Part shown: piece by piece, positions 27,449 to 37,520 of the stretch | How positions within the stretch are numbered: the stretch's first letter is position 1 | Layout: each line of letters opens with the position of its first letter | NCBI GenBank assembly: GCA_000621985.1 | Contig: JHWW01000005.1 | Location: forward strand, 124,001-188,000 | Origin: Lachnospiraceae bacterium V9D3004 | Lineage (GTDB): Bacteria; Bacillota; Clostridia; Lachnospirales; Lachnospiraceae | Length of the DNA: 64,000 nucleotides | Reading direction: 5' to 3' | Notes under the pieces: generated by a model | The model's database searches: none | What the model saw: the letters and a program-made list of their open reading frames with translations, nothing else | Told to the model about the DNA's origin: nothing | Program-made: the position numbers and the translations under genes

Positions 27449-28666
27449 CTACTTTACCGACAACTCGTACAACCTGTTACAATTGCCGGCTTCTTTCGTT
27501 TTTTCAACAACGATATAATATTTTTTCCCTTTTGATGCTTTAAAAGCAATTGTTCCCTTTTTAGTTATTTCTTTGTTGCCATTTTTTACCAATTTCTTTT
27601 TGCTGTCATATATCTTCAACATATATTTGCCGGATTTTTTATTTTTTATCACAAGCTTTACTTTTATTTTTTTTGATCTTAACGCTTTGTATATGTAATG
27701 ATCCTTACCGTCTTTGTATGATATTTCTCCGGTTTTTTTATTCTTAATTTTATCGGTTTTTGTGAATTTATTATTCGGTTCTTTTTCTATATCCGACTGT
27801 TTGTTTTCTGTTAACGATAGCGTATACTGTACGTTCACCGGCGCATAATAAGCGCTGAAATTACTTTGCGGTTCGATCTTTATATATAATACAGTTCCTT
27901 TTTTTACGGTGAAACAATAATCGTCACAATCTTTTTTTACGGTTATATCTTCGGATAATTTGTTCATTTTTATATCATATACCGTAACTTTCCACCCGTT
28001 GCCGGCACTGTCATTATCACCTGTTGTATTCTTAAAAGATAATCTCACATATCCTTTATAATCTGCTTTGTATCTGTAATAATCAACATCCTCTTTTTTT
28101 AATATCGTTCCGTTGATCGTTCCCGATAAAGATGTAGCACTCCCTGAAGTATCATTATATTCCGTCTCCCAGTCCTCTGCGGCCACGGGAGTTGATATAA
28201 GCGCATATAACCGGTTATTCGTGGAGTTGCTGTAATTAGTTTCCTCAATTCTTATATATATCATGTCTCCGACTGCCAGAGCGTATTTTTTTGACGTATA
28301 TAATGAAGATATGTTGTACCTCTCTTCAAGCATGTTCATATCTTTATCATATATACTCATCTTCCAGCCGTCATTAACATCTTCATCCGTGTTATTTACC
28401 ACCGAAAATGTATAATATCCTTTTGTGGTTATCATGCACCTGTACATATCGACTTCTTCTTTATTTTTTGAAGTATCGATATGTCCAAGGATAGTTTCAT
28501 TATCATACAGGATCTCAGCGGTATCTGTTGTATTGTTTTTTCCGGAATCAGTTTCGGCTTCACTCACCGGTTCGGCTGCTTTAACATCTGCTGTCAAGAC
28601 CGGATGACTCAATATTCCGAGTACTATGGCACCAAATAATATTTTAGTAATGTCTTTTGCTCTCAT
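27449..28666 (-). CDS. secreted protein with PPC-like beta-sandwich repeats
   Basis: The start at 28666 (MRAKDITK) is nine bases after GGGAGG. The 405-residue protein has a signal peptide (about 1-30) and three similar beta-sandwich units: 'ILGHIDTSKNKEEVDMYRCMITTKG', 'INGTILKKEDVDYYRYKADYKG' and 'KTGEISYKDGKDHYIYKAL'. These resemble the bacterial pre-peptidase C-terminal (PPC) fold with its conserved Asp-x-Asp-x-Tyr strand. The last unit is lysine-rich. No catalytic domain is present, so it is probably a structural or binding protein at the cell surface. Its upstream region begins right after the truncated hybrid kinase gene. Confidence 0.75.
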   Translation of the reverse strand: MRAKDITKILFGAIVLGILSHPVLTADVKAAEPVSEAETDSGKNNTTDTAEILYDNETILGHIDTSKNKEEVDMYRCMITTKGYYTFSVVNNTDEDVNDGWKMSIYDKDMNMLEERYNISSLYTSKKYALAVGDMIYIRIEETNYSNSTNNRLYALISTPVAAEDWETEYNDTSGSATSLSGTINGTILKKEDVDYYRYKADYKGYVRLSFKNTTGDNDSAGNGWKVTVYDIKMNKLSEDITVKKDCDDYCFTVKKGTVLYIKIEPQSNFSAYYAPVNVQYTLSLTENKQSDIEKEPNNKFTKTDKIKNKKTGEISYKDGKDHYIYKALRSKKIKVKLVIKNKKSGKYMLKIYDSKKKLVKNGNKEITKKGTIAFKASKGKKYYIVVEKTKEAGNCNRLYELSVK

Positions 28667-28698
28667 GATCATCAACCTCCCGTTTATAAATTAATAGG

Positions 28699-28716
28699 GT
28701 AACTATTCAACACCAC
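28699..28716 (+). repeat. dispersed motif, copy at the end of the hybrid kinase gene
   Basis: The plus strand reads GTAACTATTCAACACCAC, two mismatches from the copy at 7219-7236. Its complement encodes the last residues and the TAG stop of the truncated hybrid kinase. Confidence 0.5.
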
Positions 28717-31213
28717 TTTTCATCGTCACTTTCATGACCGCATCAGGCTTCTTCTTTTCTAGATATCTTTCCATAGCCTGTTCTCCGGTCACACATACAC
28801 ATTTATACAAACCTTCAAGTCGTTCCTTTTCGATCCTTATCATTTCCGGATCATCACCCCATATCAACAGGGTCGGAAGTTCCTTATTCTTCTGAAGAGC
28901 CATTTGCTTTTCCTGTGGTATATATCTCTTAAGCAGCTGTTCAAGCACATCGTACTTGACGGGTTTTGACATATAATCTGTAAATCCTTTGGATATATAG
29001 CTTTCTTTCGCACCGACTATGGCATCCGCTGTAAGGGCGATAACCGGTATGTCCCCAAGTATATCTTCCTGCTTCATAATTTTCAGAGTTGTCTCTCCGT
29101 TCATATCCGGCATCATCTGATCAAGAAGAATACAATCGTATGTATTATCTCTTACTTTCTCAATACATTCCGGTCCCGACAAAGCGAGATCGATCCTGAT
29201 ACGCGTATCACGAAGTAATCCTTCCATGACATCAAGATTCATCTCATTATCATCAACTACAAGAATATGTGCCTTGGGAGCATACAGGTTAGTCTCGTCT
29301 ACCTCAATGTTCTCAATAAAATCACTGACTGCTTTACTGAATTCCCCTATCGGCTCCGGATTCACTACCGGCTGAGGCAGATATACCGTAAATGTGCTTC
29401 CTTTTCCGTATTCACTGTCAAATTCTATATAACCATCCATCATACGGGCCAGTCTTTCGGTAATATGAAGTCCAAGGCCTGTTCCCTCGATGTTGCGGTT
29501 TTTCTTCTTATCCAGACGTTCAAAACTATTGAACAGCTTTTCCTTGTCCTCTTCTTTAATGCCTATCCCGGTATCCGACACCCTGAACACCAGAACAACA
29601 CTGTCCGGAGCATCACCTGACTTTACGGACACATCAATATCAACATGTCCTTTTTCGGTGTATTTTATCGCATTATTTATTATATTAAGCATTATCTGAC
29701 GTATCCTGATCTCGTCACCGTGAAGCATGGACGGAATATTCTCCGCTATGACAAGATTATATCCAAGCTCTTTTTCAATAGCTTTAGGTCTCGTCAGATT
29801 CAATATATCGTTAAGTACCGAAGCAATATCGTAATCGATCGGGATGATCTCAAAACTTCCCGATTCGATCTTGCTGAGATCCAGTATATCGTTGATTATG
29901 GCAAGCAAAGTATTGCCGGCGCTTTTAATATCCAGTGCATATTTTCTGACGGTTCCATCCTTTGTGTCACGGATTATCATCTCATCCATTCCCAGTATTC
30001 CGTTAAGAGGCGTTCTGATCTCATGTGACATATTGGCAAGAAAATCATCTTTTGCCTTGCTTATGTGCATCATCTCATTTGCCTCGATCCTGATCCCTAT
30101 CAGCTGTTTGATCGTATGTATTATCGCAAATATCAAAAAGCCGAACAGTCCTATCGCCATGAATAATCCGGAGAACACTCCGTTATGGGCAAACTGGTAG
30201 GCAACTATCTGCACAACTGCCGCAAATGCAAGGAATACAAAGCCTATCGCAACATATCTGTATGAACTGATCAGATGCTTTTTTAGATCAAGAAAAAGTG
30301 TTGCAAACATAATTCCTATACCCACGCATGCGCATAATGCCGAGAATATAAATGAATCGATCAATGATACGGTCCCTGCCACGAATAATGTTATGCATAT
30401 CGTGAAATTCACCACTACAAGTGTACTTGCAAATACGAGTGCTTTGTTATAACGCCCCTTCTGCATCGAATTAATGAATATCAAAAACGGCAGAGGCATT
30501 ATCATTACCATAAGAAACGGCATATCTGACATTACCGATATGTTGCTCGTATATAACTGCCTGAATATGGAATTGGATAAAACCCAGCAGGCTCCAAGCA
30601 CTGTACCTAACGCAAGATGTTCCATCTCAAGGTATTGTTTGTGGATATACTTATATGCCACAGATGCTATATAGCATATAAGTCCCAGCATCAATATCAA
30701 AAGTCCCACGAATAACTCCATTCCGAATTGTGAGAACAGATATGCCAGTATACCCAGTCTCGTACCTATATACACTTCATATACCATGCCGGAATTATAT
30801 TCGTATTTTACTACAAGGCTTTTGCCCGCATCTTCTTTATATATCGACGCCATTACATAGCATTCCGAAGACCTGTCACCGAATAACGGATAATCTTCAG
30901 TCTTAAGCGCTTCGCGAAGTTCACCGTCTATATAGATCTCCATGTCCATTCCGCGAAAACAAAGTACTGCACTGTCCTTATCAAGCGTTTCAGGAAGCGT
31001 TGTCTCAAGTACTATATCCCCGTCAGTCTTACCCGGCACTTTAAAAGGAACTTTTGTCCCGTCCTCTTTTACTTCAAACCAATTGTCACCGGGAAGTTTC
31101 TCACATATATCACCGTTTCTTGGTGAATTGTAAGGCATTAACAATTCACCTGCCAATATATATCCGAAAACAAGGATAAGTATTACAGACAGTATATTCC
31201 TGAAATATCTCAT
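28703..31213 (-). CDS. hybrid sensor histidine kinase with truncated second receiver
   Basis: The ATG overlaps the epsC stop (TGATG) and follows AGGAG. The 836-residue protein has an extracellular jelly-roll-like sensor (about 35-150), seven membrane helices of 7TM-DISM type (about 165-370), HisKA with phospho-His in [13 protein letters not shown] (about 395), an ATPase domain (NNAIKYTEKG, DTGIGI, GTGLGLHI), and a receiver (about 650-765) with Asp in CILLDQMMPDMNG. A second receiver-like start (LLIWGDDPEMIRIEKERLEG) stops after about 50 residues, before any phospho-acceptor, where the frame meets the dispersed motif. The ligand is unknown; soluble sugars are one possibility given the neighbourhood. 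Confidence 0.88.
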   Translation of the reverse strand: MRYFRNILSVILILVFGYILAGELLMPYNSPRNGDICEKLPGDNWFEVKEDGTKVPFKVPGKTDGDIVLETTLPETLDKDSAVLCFRGMDMEIYIDGELREALKTEDYPLFGDRSSECYVMASIYKEDAGKSLVVKYEYNSGMVYEVYIGTRLGILAYLFSQFGMELFVGLLILMLGLICYIASVAYKYIHKQYLEMEHLALGTVLGACWVLSNSIFRQLYTSNISVMSDMPFLMVMIMPLPFLIFINSMQKGRYNKALVFASTLVVVNFTICITLFVAGTVSLIDSFIFSALCACVGIGIMFATLFLDLKKHLISSYRYVAIGFVFLAFAAVVQIVAYQFAHNGVFSGLFMAIGLFGFLIFAIIHTIKQLIGIRIEANEMMHISKAKDDFLANMSHEIRTPLNGILGMDEMIIRDTKDGTVRKYALDIKSAGNTLLAIINDILDLSKIESGSFEIIPIDYDIASVLNDILNLTRPKAIEKELGYNLVIAENIPSMLHGDEIRIRQIMLNIINNAIKYTEKGHVDIDVSVKSGDAPDSVVLVFRVSDTGIGIKEEDKEKLFNSFERLDKKKNRNIEGTGLGLHITERLARMMDGYIEFDSEYGKGSTFTVYLPQPVVNPEPIGEFSKAVSDFIENIEVDETNLYAPKAHILVVDDNEMNLDVMEGLLRDTRIRIDLALSGPECIEKVRDNTYDCILLDQMMPDMNGETTLKIMKQEDILGDIPVIALTADAIVGAKESYISKGFTDYMSKPVKYDVLEQLLKRYIPQEKQMALQKNKELPTLLIWGDDPEMIRIEKERLEGLYKCVCVTGEQAMERYLEKKKPDAVMKVTMKSGVE

Positions 31214-32106
31214 CAGCTTTTTCTCCTGCTCAACTTAAGTTCGGGTACATATGCCGATACTTTTGTATTCTCGGGTATCGATTCCGTCACAAATGTGTTG
31301 CCGGCCACAACCGAATTCCTGCCTACAACGGTATCCCCGCCAAGTATTGTCGCATTGGCATATATTACAACATTATCTTCTATCGTAGGATGTCTCTTGA
31401 TTCCCGACAAAGCCTGCCCCTTCATCGTAGACAGAGCACCGAGAGTCACACCCTGATATATCTTTACATGATCACCTATTGTCGTCGTCTCACCGATAAC
31501 GATACCGGTTCCGTGATCAATGAAAAAATATTCTCCTATACTTGCTCCCGGATTAATGTCGATTCCCGTTTTGCTGTGGGCATGTTCGGTCATTATCCTC
31601 GGAACGTAAGGAACTTCAAGCTCATACAGAACGTGCGCGATCCTGTACACATAGATCGCATATATTCCGGGATATGAGAATATGATATCCTCCATACTTG
31701 ATGCGGCCGGATCTCCCTGAAGTTCTGCCTCCACATCCTTGAATATAAGCTGCTGAATATCGGGAAGTCTGTCAATGAAACCTATCGTCAGCTTCTCTGC
31801 AACATTATCAATATCATCCGTTTTTTTCTGTCCGTCCCGATAAAGAAGCGCGATCCTTATCTGCTTGAACAACTTCTCATATATTCCCGCAAGTGTATTG
31901 CCCGCAAAATTATCAAGAGTAACATACGCGGTATTCTCACTTCCGAAATATCCCGGAAAGATGACTCTTCTTATCTCATTGATTATATCTATTATCTCGG
32001 AACGCTTTGGAAGTTTCTCCCCTATTCCTATTTCGAAGATTCCCTGATCCTTGTAATTATTTTCCAGCCTTAACGCAGCATCAACAATCTTCTTTTTTAC
32101 GTCCAA
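31213..32106 (-). CDS. epsC: serine O-acetyltransferase
   Basis: The protein (297 residues) has an N-terminal helical domain and a C-terminal left-handed beta-helix of hexapeptide repeats (about 175-285), with TEHAHSKTGIDINPGASIGE, IDHGTGIVIGETTTIGDHV and the substrate-binding IKRHPTIEDNV. This is the EpsC type found in anaerobic Firmicutes, longer than Bacillus CysE. It acetylates serine to O-acetylserine, the precursor of cysteine. The start appears to be TTG at 32106, preceded by AAAGGGGACAAGAATA; no ATG with a site is nearby. It overlaps the hybrid kinase gene downstream by one base. Confidence 0.93.
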   Translation of the reverse strand: MDVKKKIVDAALRLENNYKDQGIFEIGIGEKLPKRSEIIDIINEIRRVIFPGYFGSENTAYVTLDNFAGNTLAGIYEKLFKQIRIALLYRDGQKKTDDIDNVAEKLTIGFIDRLPDIQQLIFKDVEAELQGDPAASSMEDIIFSYPGIYAIYVYRIAHVLYELEVPYVPRIMTEHAHSKTGIDINPGASIGEYFFIDHGTGIVIGETTTIGDHVKIYQGVTLGALSTMKGQALSGIKRHPTIEDNVVIYANATILGGDTVVGRNSVVAGNTFVTESIPENTKVSAYVPELKLSRRKS

Positions 32107-32158
32107 TATTCTTGTCCCCTTTCCGTGTTTTTTGCAGTTTCTCCCGGGTTACAGCGTA

Positions 32159-33862
32159 TCATATCCTGTATTTTTCAACTTCTGCGTACAGCTCGTCAAC
32201 CGCACCCTTCACTCTCTCGGATTCATCGCTTATGACCGCAAGCCCGTCAGCCAGTGAGATTGTATTATCGGCAGCATCATTGATTCCGCTGTCACATTCT
32301 TTTACTGTATTGGAGATATATGTGACATTGCCGTTCATATCTTCTATCTTGGACTTAAGCAAGTTTATACCGTTATAGTAATCATCAAGCAGTCCCTGCA
32401 TTCTGTCTGCATCCGAATCGTAATTATCGGCCACTTCCATGAACATCTCATAATCCGGAAGCATATTCTCCACAAGCACTGTAAGTATGGCATCTGCACA
32501 ATCACGAAGCTCTGATACGGCATTTATTACCTTTTCGCTTATTTCCTGAATATTGCCGGCTGTCTCACGGCTGCTGTCCGCAAGAACTCTTATCTCATCC
32601 GCCACAACCGCAAATCCTTTTCCTGCCTCTCCTGCCCTGGCAGCTTCTATGGAAGCATTAAGTGCAAGAAGATTGGTCTGTGATGCTATGTTCAGGATAT
32701 CATTGGTAAGTTCAGATATCTTTTCAACATTTCTGCTCTCCTCAATGGATGCGGCAAGCTTCTGTCTTTCACCGTCCACGTTAATTCTGATCTGCTTTTC
32801 TTTGGAAGCTGTTCTTTTCTTGATATCCGAAGCTTTTTCTTTGATATTGCGTACAACACCGTTACCTTCATCAACTTTCACTACTGTATGTTCTATCATC
32901 TCCTGCATGTCTGTCGCAGCAGAATTAAGACTGTTGATATTTTCCGAAAGAGCAGTCATGGATGCTGCCAGTTCTTCCTCTACAGAACTGATATTCGATG
33001 CGCCTTCGGATGACATCGCAACATTATTATTCAATTCTTCCATAGCCATATTGATGATCGAGGATACATTGGATATTCTTGCAACCAGATCATGAACTTC
33101 TTTAATGAACTTATTAACGCTCCCCGCTATAACCTCGAATTCGGTTCCGCTTCTGTCATCAACGAGTCTTGTAAGATCGGCATTACCGTCGGTAAGATCC
33201 TCAATCTTGTCATTGATCTGCCTGAATCCCCTGTTCATCCTTATTGACAGCAATAATGCCGCAACGATGATCACGATAAGGACCGGTGCACACACAAGCG
33301 CGATGAGCTTTGCTGCTTCGAAAGATTTTGATTTTACGAATTCATAGCTAAGATCCACAGATACTATTCCTACCGTCTTACCGTCAACATTGATAGGTGC
33401 AAATGCACTGAGATGTTCCCCCCACTCATCTTCAAACGGTTCATCATCGGCTATCGCTACTCCCTGCAAGGCATCATTGATATGCCCCGTAGGTTCACAT
33501 TCTTCTCCGTAATCTGCTGGATCTTCTGTATCAGTATCTACGACAAATGATACCTGACCGTCTATATTGGCAAGCGTATATATGTACTCAACACCGCTGT
33601 TATCCCTGAGAGGCACGAGTGATTCATATACACTTTCATATTCTTCTTCATTGTATTCATCGACAAGCTTCGCAAATGCCTCGGAATCGATAGCATCCGC
33701 ACCGCTTTTTGCAATGTTGAGGGCATTGTCCTGCATCTGCGTAAGCAACATTCCCGACACATTCTTATACATTACAAGGCCAAGAATAATATCACCGACC
33801 AGTATCAGAAGCGATATTATTATCACCAACTGTTTAGTCACTCCTAGCTTCCTTGTCTTCAT
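32159..33862 (-). CDS. methyl-accepting chemotaxis protein with Cache sensor
   Basis: The ATG at 33862 (MKTRKLG) follows GGAGG by ten bases. The 567-residue receptor has a membrane helix (about 12-35), an extracytoplasmic Cache-like domain (about 36-180, with [20 protein letters not shown] and the membrane-proximal VGIVSVDLS), a second helix (about 188-210), HAMP, and a cytoplasmic signalling domain with the hairpin [21 protein letters not shown] lysine/arginine-rich stretch near 350 ([13 protein letters not shown]) interrupts the coiled coil. It starts five bases before the ctpA-like stop, so it is in the same operon as the protease. It implies motility or a chemosensory output in the organism. 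Confidence 0.92.
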   Translation of the reverse strand: MKTRKLGVTKQLVIIISLLILVGDIILGLVMYKNVSGMLLTQMQDNALNIAKSGADAIDSEAFAKLVDEYNEEEYESVYESLVPLRDNSGVEYIYTLANIDGQVSFVVDTDTEDPADYGEECEPTGHINDALQGVAIADDEPFEDEWGEHLSAFAPINVDGKTVGIVSVDLSYEFVKSKSFEAAKLIALVCAPVLIVIIVAALLLSIRMNRGFRQINDKIEDLTDGNADLTRLVDDRSGTEFEVIAGSVNKFIKEVHDLVARISNVSSIINMAMEELNNNVAMSSEGASNISSVEEELAASMTALSENINSLNSAATDMQEMIEHTVVKVDEGNGVVRNIKEKASDIKKRTASKEKQIRINVDGERQKLAASIEESRNVEKISELTNDILNIASQTNLLALNASIEAARAGEAGKGFAVVADEIRVLADSSRETAGNIQEISEKVINAVSELRDCADAILTVLVENMLPDYEMFMEVADNYDSDADRMQGLLDDYYNGINLLKSKIEDMNGNVTYISNTVKECDSGINDAADNTISLADGLAVISDESERVKGAVDELYAEVEKYRI

Positions 33863-33866
33863 GTGT

Positions 33867-35111
33867 TCAGCCTCCAATCTTGTCTTTTAGAGTTTTGATA
33901 GCTTCAACTATCTGATTATCTCTGTTCTCCGATCCGACTTTTACTGATTTATCCTTATCATATTCCACTTCAACATCCGGTTTGATACCCACTCCGTCAA
34001 TATTACGTCCGTTTGGAGTGTAATACCTTGCTGTGGTAAGCTTCAATCCCGAACCGTCATTAAGATCCGTAAGCGGGAATATTGATTGAACAACTCCTTT
34101 TCCATAGCTGGTTGTACCGACTATAACGGCTTTTTCCCTGTCCTGCATGGCTCCTGCAAATACTTCCGAGGAGCTTGCACTGTACTGATTGATCAAAACC
34201 ACCATTGGTTTGTCATAACTCTGTGCATTGTCAGCCATGAATCTTTCATCTATACCTTTCTTTGTTTCCGTATACATGATCATTCCGTCCGACAATATCC
34301 TGTTTGCCATATCAATGACTACATCAAGTCTTCCGCCACCGTTATCTCTTATATCGATTATAAGACCTTCACAGCCTTTGCTTTCAAGATCCGTTACTGC
34401 TTCATCAAACTGTTTTACCGTTACCTCATCAAATGTGGCAATGTATATATATCCGATCTTTTCTCCGTCAAGCACTTTATGTGCCACAGTCGGCACATCG
34501 ATTATCTCACGTGTTACTTCTACTTCGAATTCTTTCTTTTCTCTTCTCAGTTTGAGAGTGATCTTCGTTCCGGCTTCGCCTTTCATGAGACCTACCGCAT
34601 AATCAAGTTCTTTTCCCTCAACGGATTCTCCGCCTATCTCAAGGATAACATCCCCGGGTTCGATTCCGGCTTTTTCTGCCGGAGAATTCTCAAAAGGATT
34701 AACTATAACGATCTCTCTCGTCTCGGAATTCTGTGATACATATGCACCGAGGCCTCCATACCTGCCTTCATATTTCTGGGTAAATTTTTCGAACTCATCG
34801 GTCGGATAATAATCCGCATATTTGTCTCCGAGTGACGCAACCAGACCGTCTAATATGCCATCAGCCGCTTTATCCGGATCGATCCCCTCCTCGTCGATAT
34901 AATACTTGTTTATCAGGTCAACTATGTTACCGAATTTTGTTTTAAACTGTTCATTCTCCGTCAGTTCAGAAAGCCCTTTCATCTCATCGGTTTTGATCTG
35001 TTCAGGCACATTCCTGTAACTTAACACAGAAAATACCACGTAGACCAGTAATATGGTAAATGAGCTTAAAAACGCTCCGACAAGCACTCCCTTAAAAAAA
35101 CTCTTATTCAT
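33867..35111 (-). CDS. ctpA: carboxy-terminal processing protease (S41 family)
   Basis: The ATG at 35111 follows GGAGG. The 414-residue protein has an N-terminal membrane anchor (about 7-30), a PDZ domain (about 95-185, [13 protein letters not shown] and [19 protein letters not shown]) and an S41 protease core. The catalytic serine is in [13 protein letters not shown] and the lysine in [11 protein letters not shown]. Such proteases act outside the membrane and often trim cell-wall hydrolases or their regulators. Lying directly behind ftsE, ftsX and an M23 peptidase, it may process that hydrolase (inference). Confidence 0.93.
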   Translation of the reverse strand: MNKSFFKGVLVGAFLSSFTILLVYVVFSVLSYRNVPEQIKTDEMKGLSELTENEQFKTKFGNIVDLINKYYIDEEGIDPDKAADGILDGLVASLGDKYADYYPTDEFEKFTQKYEGRYGGLGAYVSQNSETREIVIVNPFENSPAEKAGIEPGDVILEIGGESVEGKELDYAVGLMKGEAGTKITLKLRREKKEFEVEVTREIIDVPTVAHKVLDGEKIGYIYIATFDEVTVKQFDEAVTDLESKGCEGLIIDIRDNGGGRLDVVIDMANRILSDGMIMYTETKKGIDERFMADNAQSYDKPMVVLINQYSASSSEVFAGAMQDREKAVIVGTTSYGKGVVQSIFPLTDLNDGSGLKLTTARYYTPNGRNIDGVGIKPDVEVEYDKDKSVKVGSENRDNQIVEAIKTLKDKIGG

Positions 35112-35144
35112 ACTTTCCTCCAAAATAATGTCAGCTGCCTTTGA

Positions 35145-36545
35145 CTATGAAACATAGTCGAGCGGATTCACATATTTTCCGCCGACCGATATTCCAAAAT
35201 GCAGGTGGTTTCCCGTAGACACACCCGTGGAACCGACATATGCTATAACATCGCCCTGTGACACCTTGTCACCGGCGCTTACCGCAAGCGAAGATGCATG
35301 CATATAGACCGTAAATATTCCGTTGCCGTGATTGATCATCACATAATTGCCGGCACCCGAACTGTATGATGCAGTCACAACTGTACCGCCTTTTGCAGCA
35401 ACAATCGGAGTTCCGGCAGAGACTCCTATATCTATTCCCTGATGATAACTGCTTGCTCCCGCTGTAGGGCTGGTCCTGTCGCCAAAATATGATGTTATCT
35501 TGCCCTTTATATTAAGCGGCCATCTGAATCCCGATACCGATACTGCAGGTGCCTCCTCTGTAGCGGTAGGTGCTGTCTGCGGTGCAGCCGTGGGATTAGC
35601 TGAAGGCTTGGCTTTATTTTCCGCCGAAGCATTGGTCGCGTTTTCTTTGTTATCCGCATTTTTCGCTTCCTCTGCTTTTTTTGCTTCCTCTGCTTTTCTT
35701 GCTTCTTCCGCTTTTTTGGCTTCTTCTGCTTTACGGCGTTCTTCTGCGATTATACGTCTTTGAAGCTCTAACAGAGCACTGTTGATTATCTCTTCTTCTT
35801 TATCAAGCTCACTTTCTTTTTCATTGATCTCATTCTTTGTCTTCTTGATATTCTCTTCGTATGCCTTAAGTTCTTTTTTCTTGCTGGCTGTCATTTTATC
35901 AAGAGCGTCCTTCTCCAACCCAAGCTCTTCAAGTGTTGCTTCAAGGGCCGCTTCGGCATCCTCAAGACCTTTCTTCTTTTCTTCAAGCGCTTCTTTTGAA
36001 GCCACATAATTATCCAACATATTATCATCATACTCGGATATCTTACGGATATATTCGGTTCGACTCAGCATATCCGACAGACTTCCGGCTTCAAGAAGTA
36101 TATCGATATATTCCGTATCTCCGTGCTCATACATGTATTTGATACGCTTCTTCATAGTCTCATATTGATTATTAATATCTATGATAGCGGCTTCTATCTC
36201 GGAGTTAAGTACATCTATCTGCTGCCTTGTATCCGTTATCTCTTCATTAAGAGACGCTATATCTTTTGTAACTTTTTCTATCTTACCGTCGATCTTTTTG
36301 ATATATGCAACAATATCCTGCTTCTCTCGCTGCAGATCCTTCAGTTCACTTCCAAGTTCCTTTTTCTTCTCCTCGAGTTCTTTTCTCCTTGCTTCCGCCT
36401 GAGTTATGGTATTGGTAATATCTTCATTATCAGCCTTTGCAATATAAGCATCGTGAAATAAAGTCCCGCCCTGAATTACCGGACCGACTGCGGTACTTAA
36501 GATGATCGCAGATGTTATTAAACGGATATTTTTTTTATTCCTCAT
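35145..36545 (-). CDS. M23 peptidase with long coiled coil (EnvC/PcsB-like murein hydrolase or activator)
   Basis: The most likely start is MRNKKNIRL at 36545, with AAGGA upstream; an ATG nine bases earlier overlaps that site. The 466-residue exported protein has a signal sequence (about 1-35), a long coiled coil (about 40-295, with charge-rich KKAEEARKAEEAKKAEE repeats), a Pro/Thr/Ala linker and a C-terminal LytM/M23 domain (about 345-466). Metal-ligand motifs are present: SYHQGIDIGVSAG and GNHLHFGISVGG. Both Zn-binding groups remain, so it may be an active endopeptidase. Its place after ftsX suggests control by FtsEX at the division septum. Confidence 0.92.
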   Translation of the reverse strand: MRNKKNIRLITSAIILSTAVGPVIQGGTLFHDAYIAKADNEDITNTITQAEARRKELEEKKKELGSELKDLQREKQDIVAYIKKIDGKIEKVTKDIASLNEEITDTRQQIDVLNSEIEAAIIDINNQYETMKKRIKYMYEHGDTEYIDILLEAGSLSDMLSRTEYIRKISEYDDNMLDNYVASKEALEEKKKGLEDAEAALEATLEELGLEKDALDKMTASKKKELKAYEENIKKTKNEINEKESELDKEEEIINSALLELQRRIIAEERRKAEEAKKAEEARKAEEAKKAEEAKNADNKENATNASAENKAKPSANPTAAPQTAPTATEEAPAVSVSGFRWPLNIKGKITSYFGDRTSPTAGASSYHQGIDIGVSAGTPIVAAKGGTVVTASYSSGAGNYVMINHGNGIFTVYMHASSLAVSAGDKVSQGDVIAYVGSTGVSTGNHLHFGISVGGKYVNPLDYVS

Positions 36546-36605
36546 ATATGTACACATCCTTTTGATAAACCATATTACATACATTGCCGCAATCGCAACA
36601 GTGTA

Positions 36606-37520
36606 TTACACTTTCATGTGTTTCCTTGTTGTCCACACACTTCCTGCAAAACCTATGCCTATTCCGATCGCGAACGATACCGGCACAAGCGTCATAAATA
36701 TCTCGCTTCCGTCCAGAAATTCGATCACTCCCGATAATATACTGAACTTATCATATATGAATTCTATTATTCTGTTGTACATTATGTACATGATCGCAAC
36801 CGGTATTACAGTTCCAGTAAGTCCGATTATTATTCCCTCGTATATGAAAGGAAGTTCTATGAATAGATCCGTCGCGCCGATAAGCCTCATAAGACCGATC
36901 TCTTTTTTTCTTGCAGCAAATCCGGATGATACAGTTGTGCTTATAAGGAATATTGATACTGCTAACAAGAGGATTATTATCGCAACCGATACATATCCAA
37001 GCAATCTGTTAACATCGCTCAGCCATCTTGCGGTCGCTTCGGAACTGTTAACAAGTCTTACGCCCTCTATCGACTCAATATATTCCACAAGATCACTCTG
37101 TTTTGATACATCATTCAGATATACTTCATATGATGCCGAATCCTTTAAAGGATTATCGTCACCAAATGTTTCGGCAAGTTCGTTCGATGCTCCGCCGAAC
37201 GTATCTTCCCTGAATCTGTCCCATGCTTCTTCGGCCGACACAAATTCAATATTTTTCACTTCATTTCTTGCTTCAATCTGGCTTCCTATCTCTTTTATCT
37301 GATCATCGCTTATTCCTTCTGTGAAGAATACGGTCACACCCACCGATGTTTCCGCGCTTTTTATCATATATGTCAGGTTACTGACTACAGAATAGAATAC
37401 GCCGAACAAAAACAGACAGGCAGCTATCGTTCCTATAGATGCCAGTGTATAAAGCCAGTTGTGTCTCATATTCTTAAATGACTGTCTGAGACTGTATATA
37501 AATACACTAATTCCTTTCAT
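36606..37520 (-). CDS. ftsX: cell-division ABC permease FtsX
   Basis: The 304-residue protein has four membrane helices (about 22-45, 172-195, 220-245 and 270-292) and a large extracytoplasmic loop between the first two (about 50-165), the FtsX pattern. Opening residues MKGISVFIYSLRQSFKNMRH and the segment KKEIGLMRLIGATDLFIELPF are typical. FtsX links the ATPase FtsE to a periplasmic or surface murein hydrolase; the M23 protein encoded next is the obvious partner. The start codon overlaps the ftsE 3' end by 14 bases, with AGG just upstream. Confidence 0.94.
   Translation of the reverse strand: MKGISVFIYSLRQSFKNMRHNWLYTLASIGTIAACLFLFGVFYSVVSNLTYMIKSAETSVGVTVFFTEGISDDQIKEIGSQIEARNEVKNIEFVSAEEAWDRFREDTFGGASNELAETFGDDNPLKDSASYEVYLNDVSKQSDLVEYIESIEGVRLVNSSEATARWLSDVNRLLGYVSVAIIILLLAVSIFLISTTVSSGFAARKKEIGLMRLIGATDLFIELPFIYEGIIIGLTGTVIPVAIMYIMYNRIIEFIYDKFSILSGVIEFLDGSEIFMTLVPVSFAIGIGIGFAGSVWTTRKHMKV

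Noticed and set aside
36502-37302. 266-codon plus-strand frame over ftsX
   Set aside because: Antisense shadow of a conserved gene with no ribosome site.
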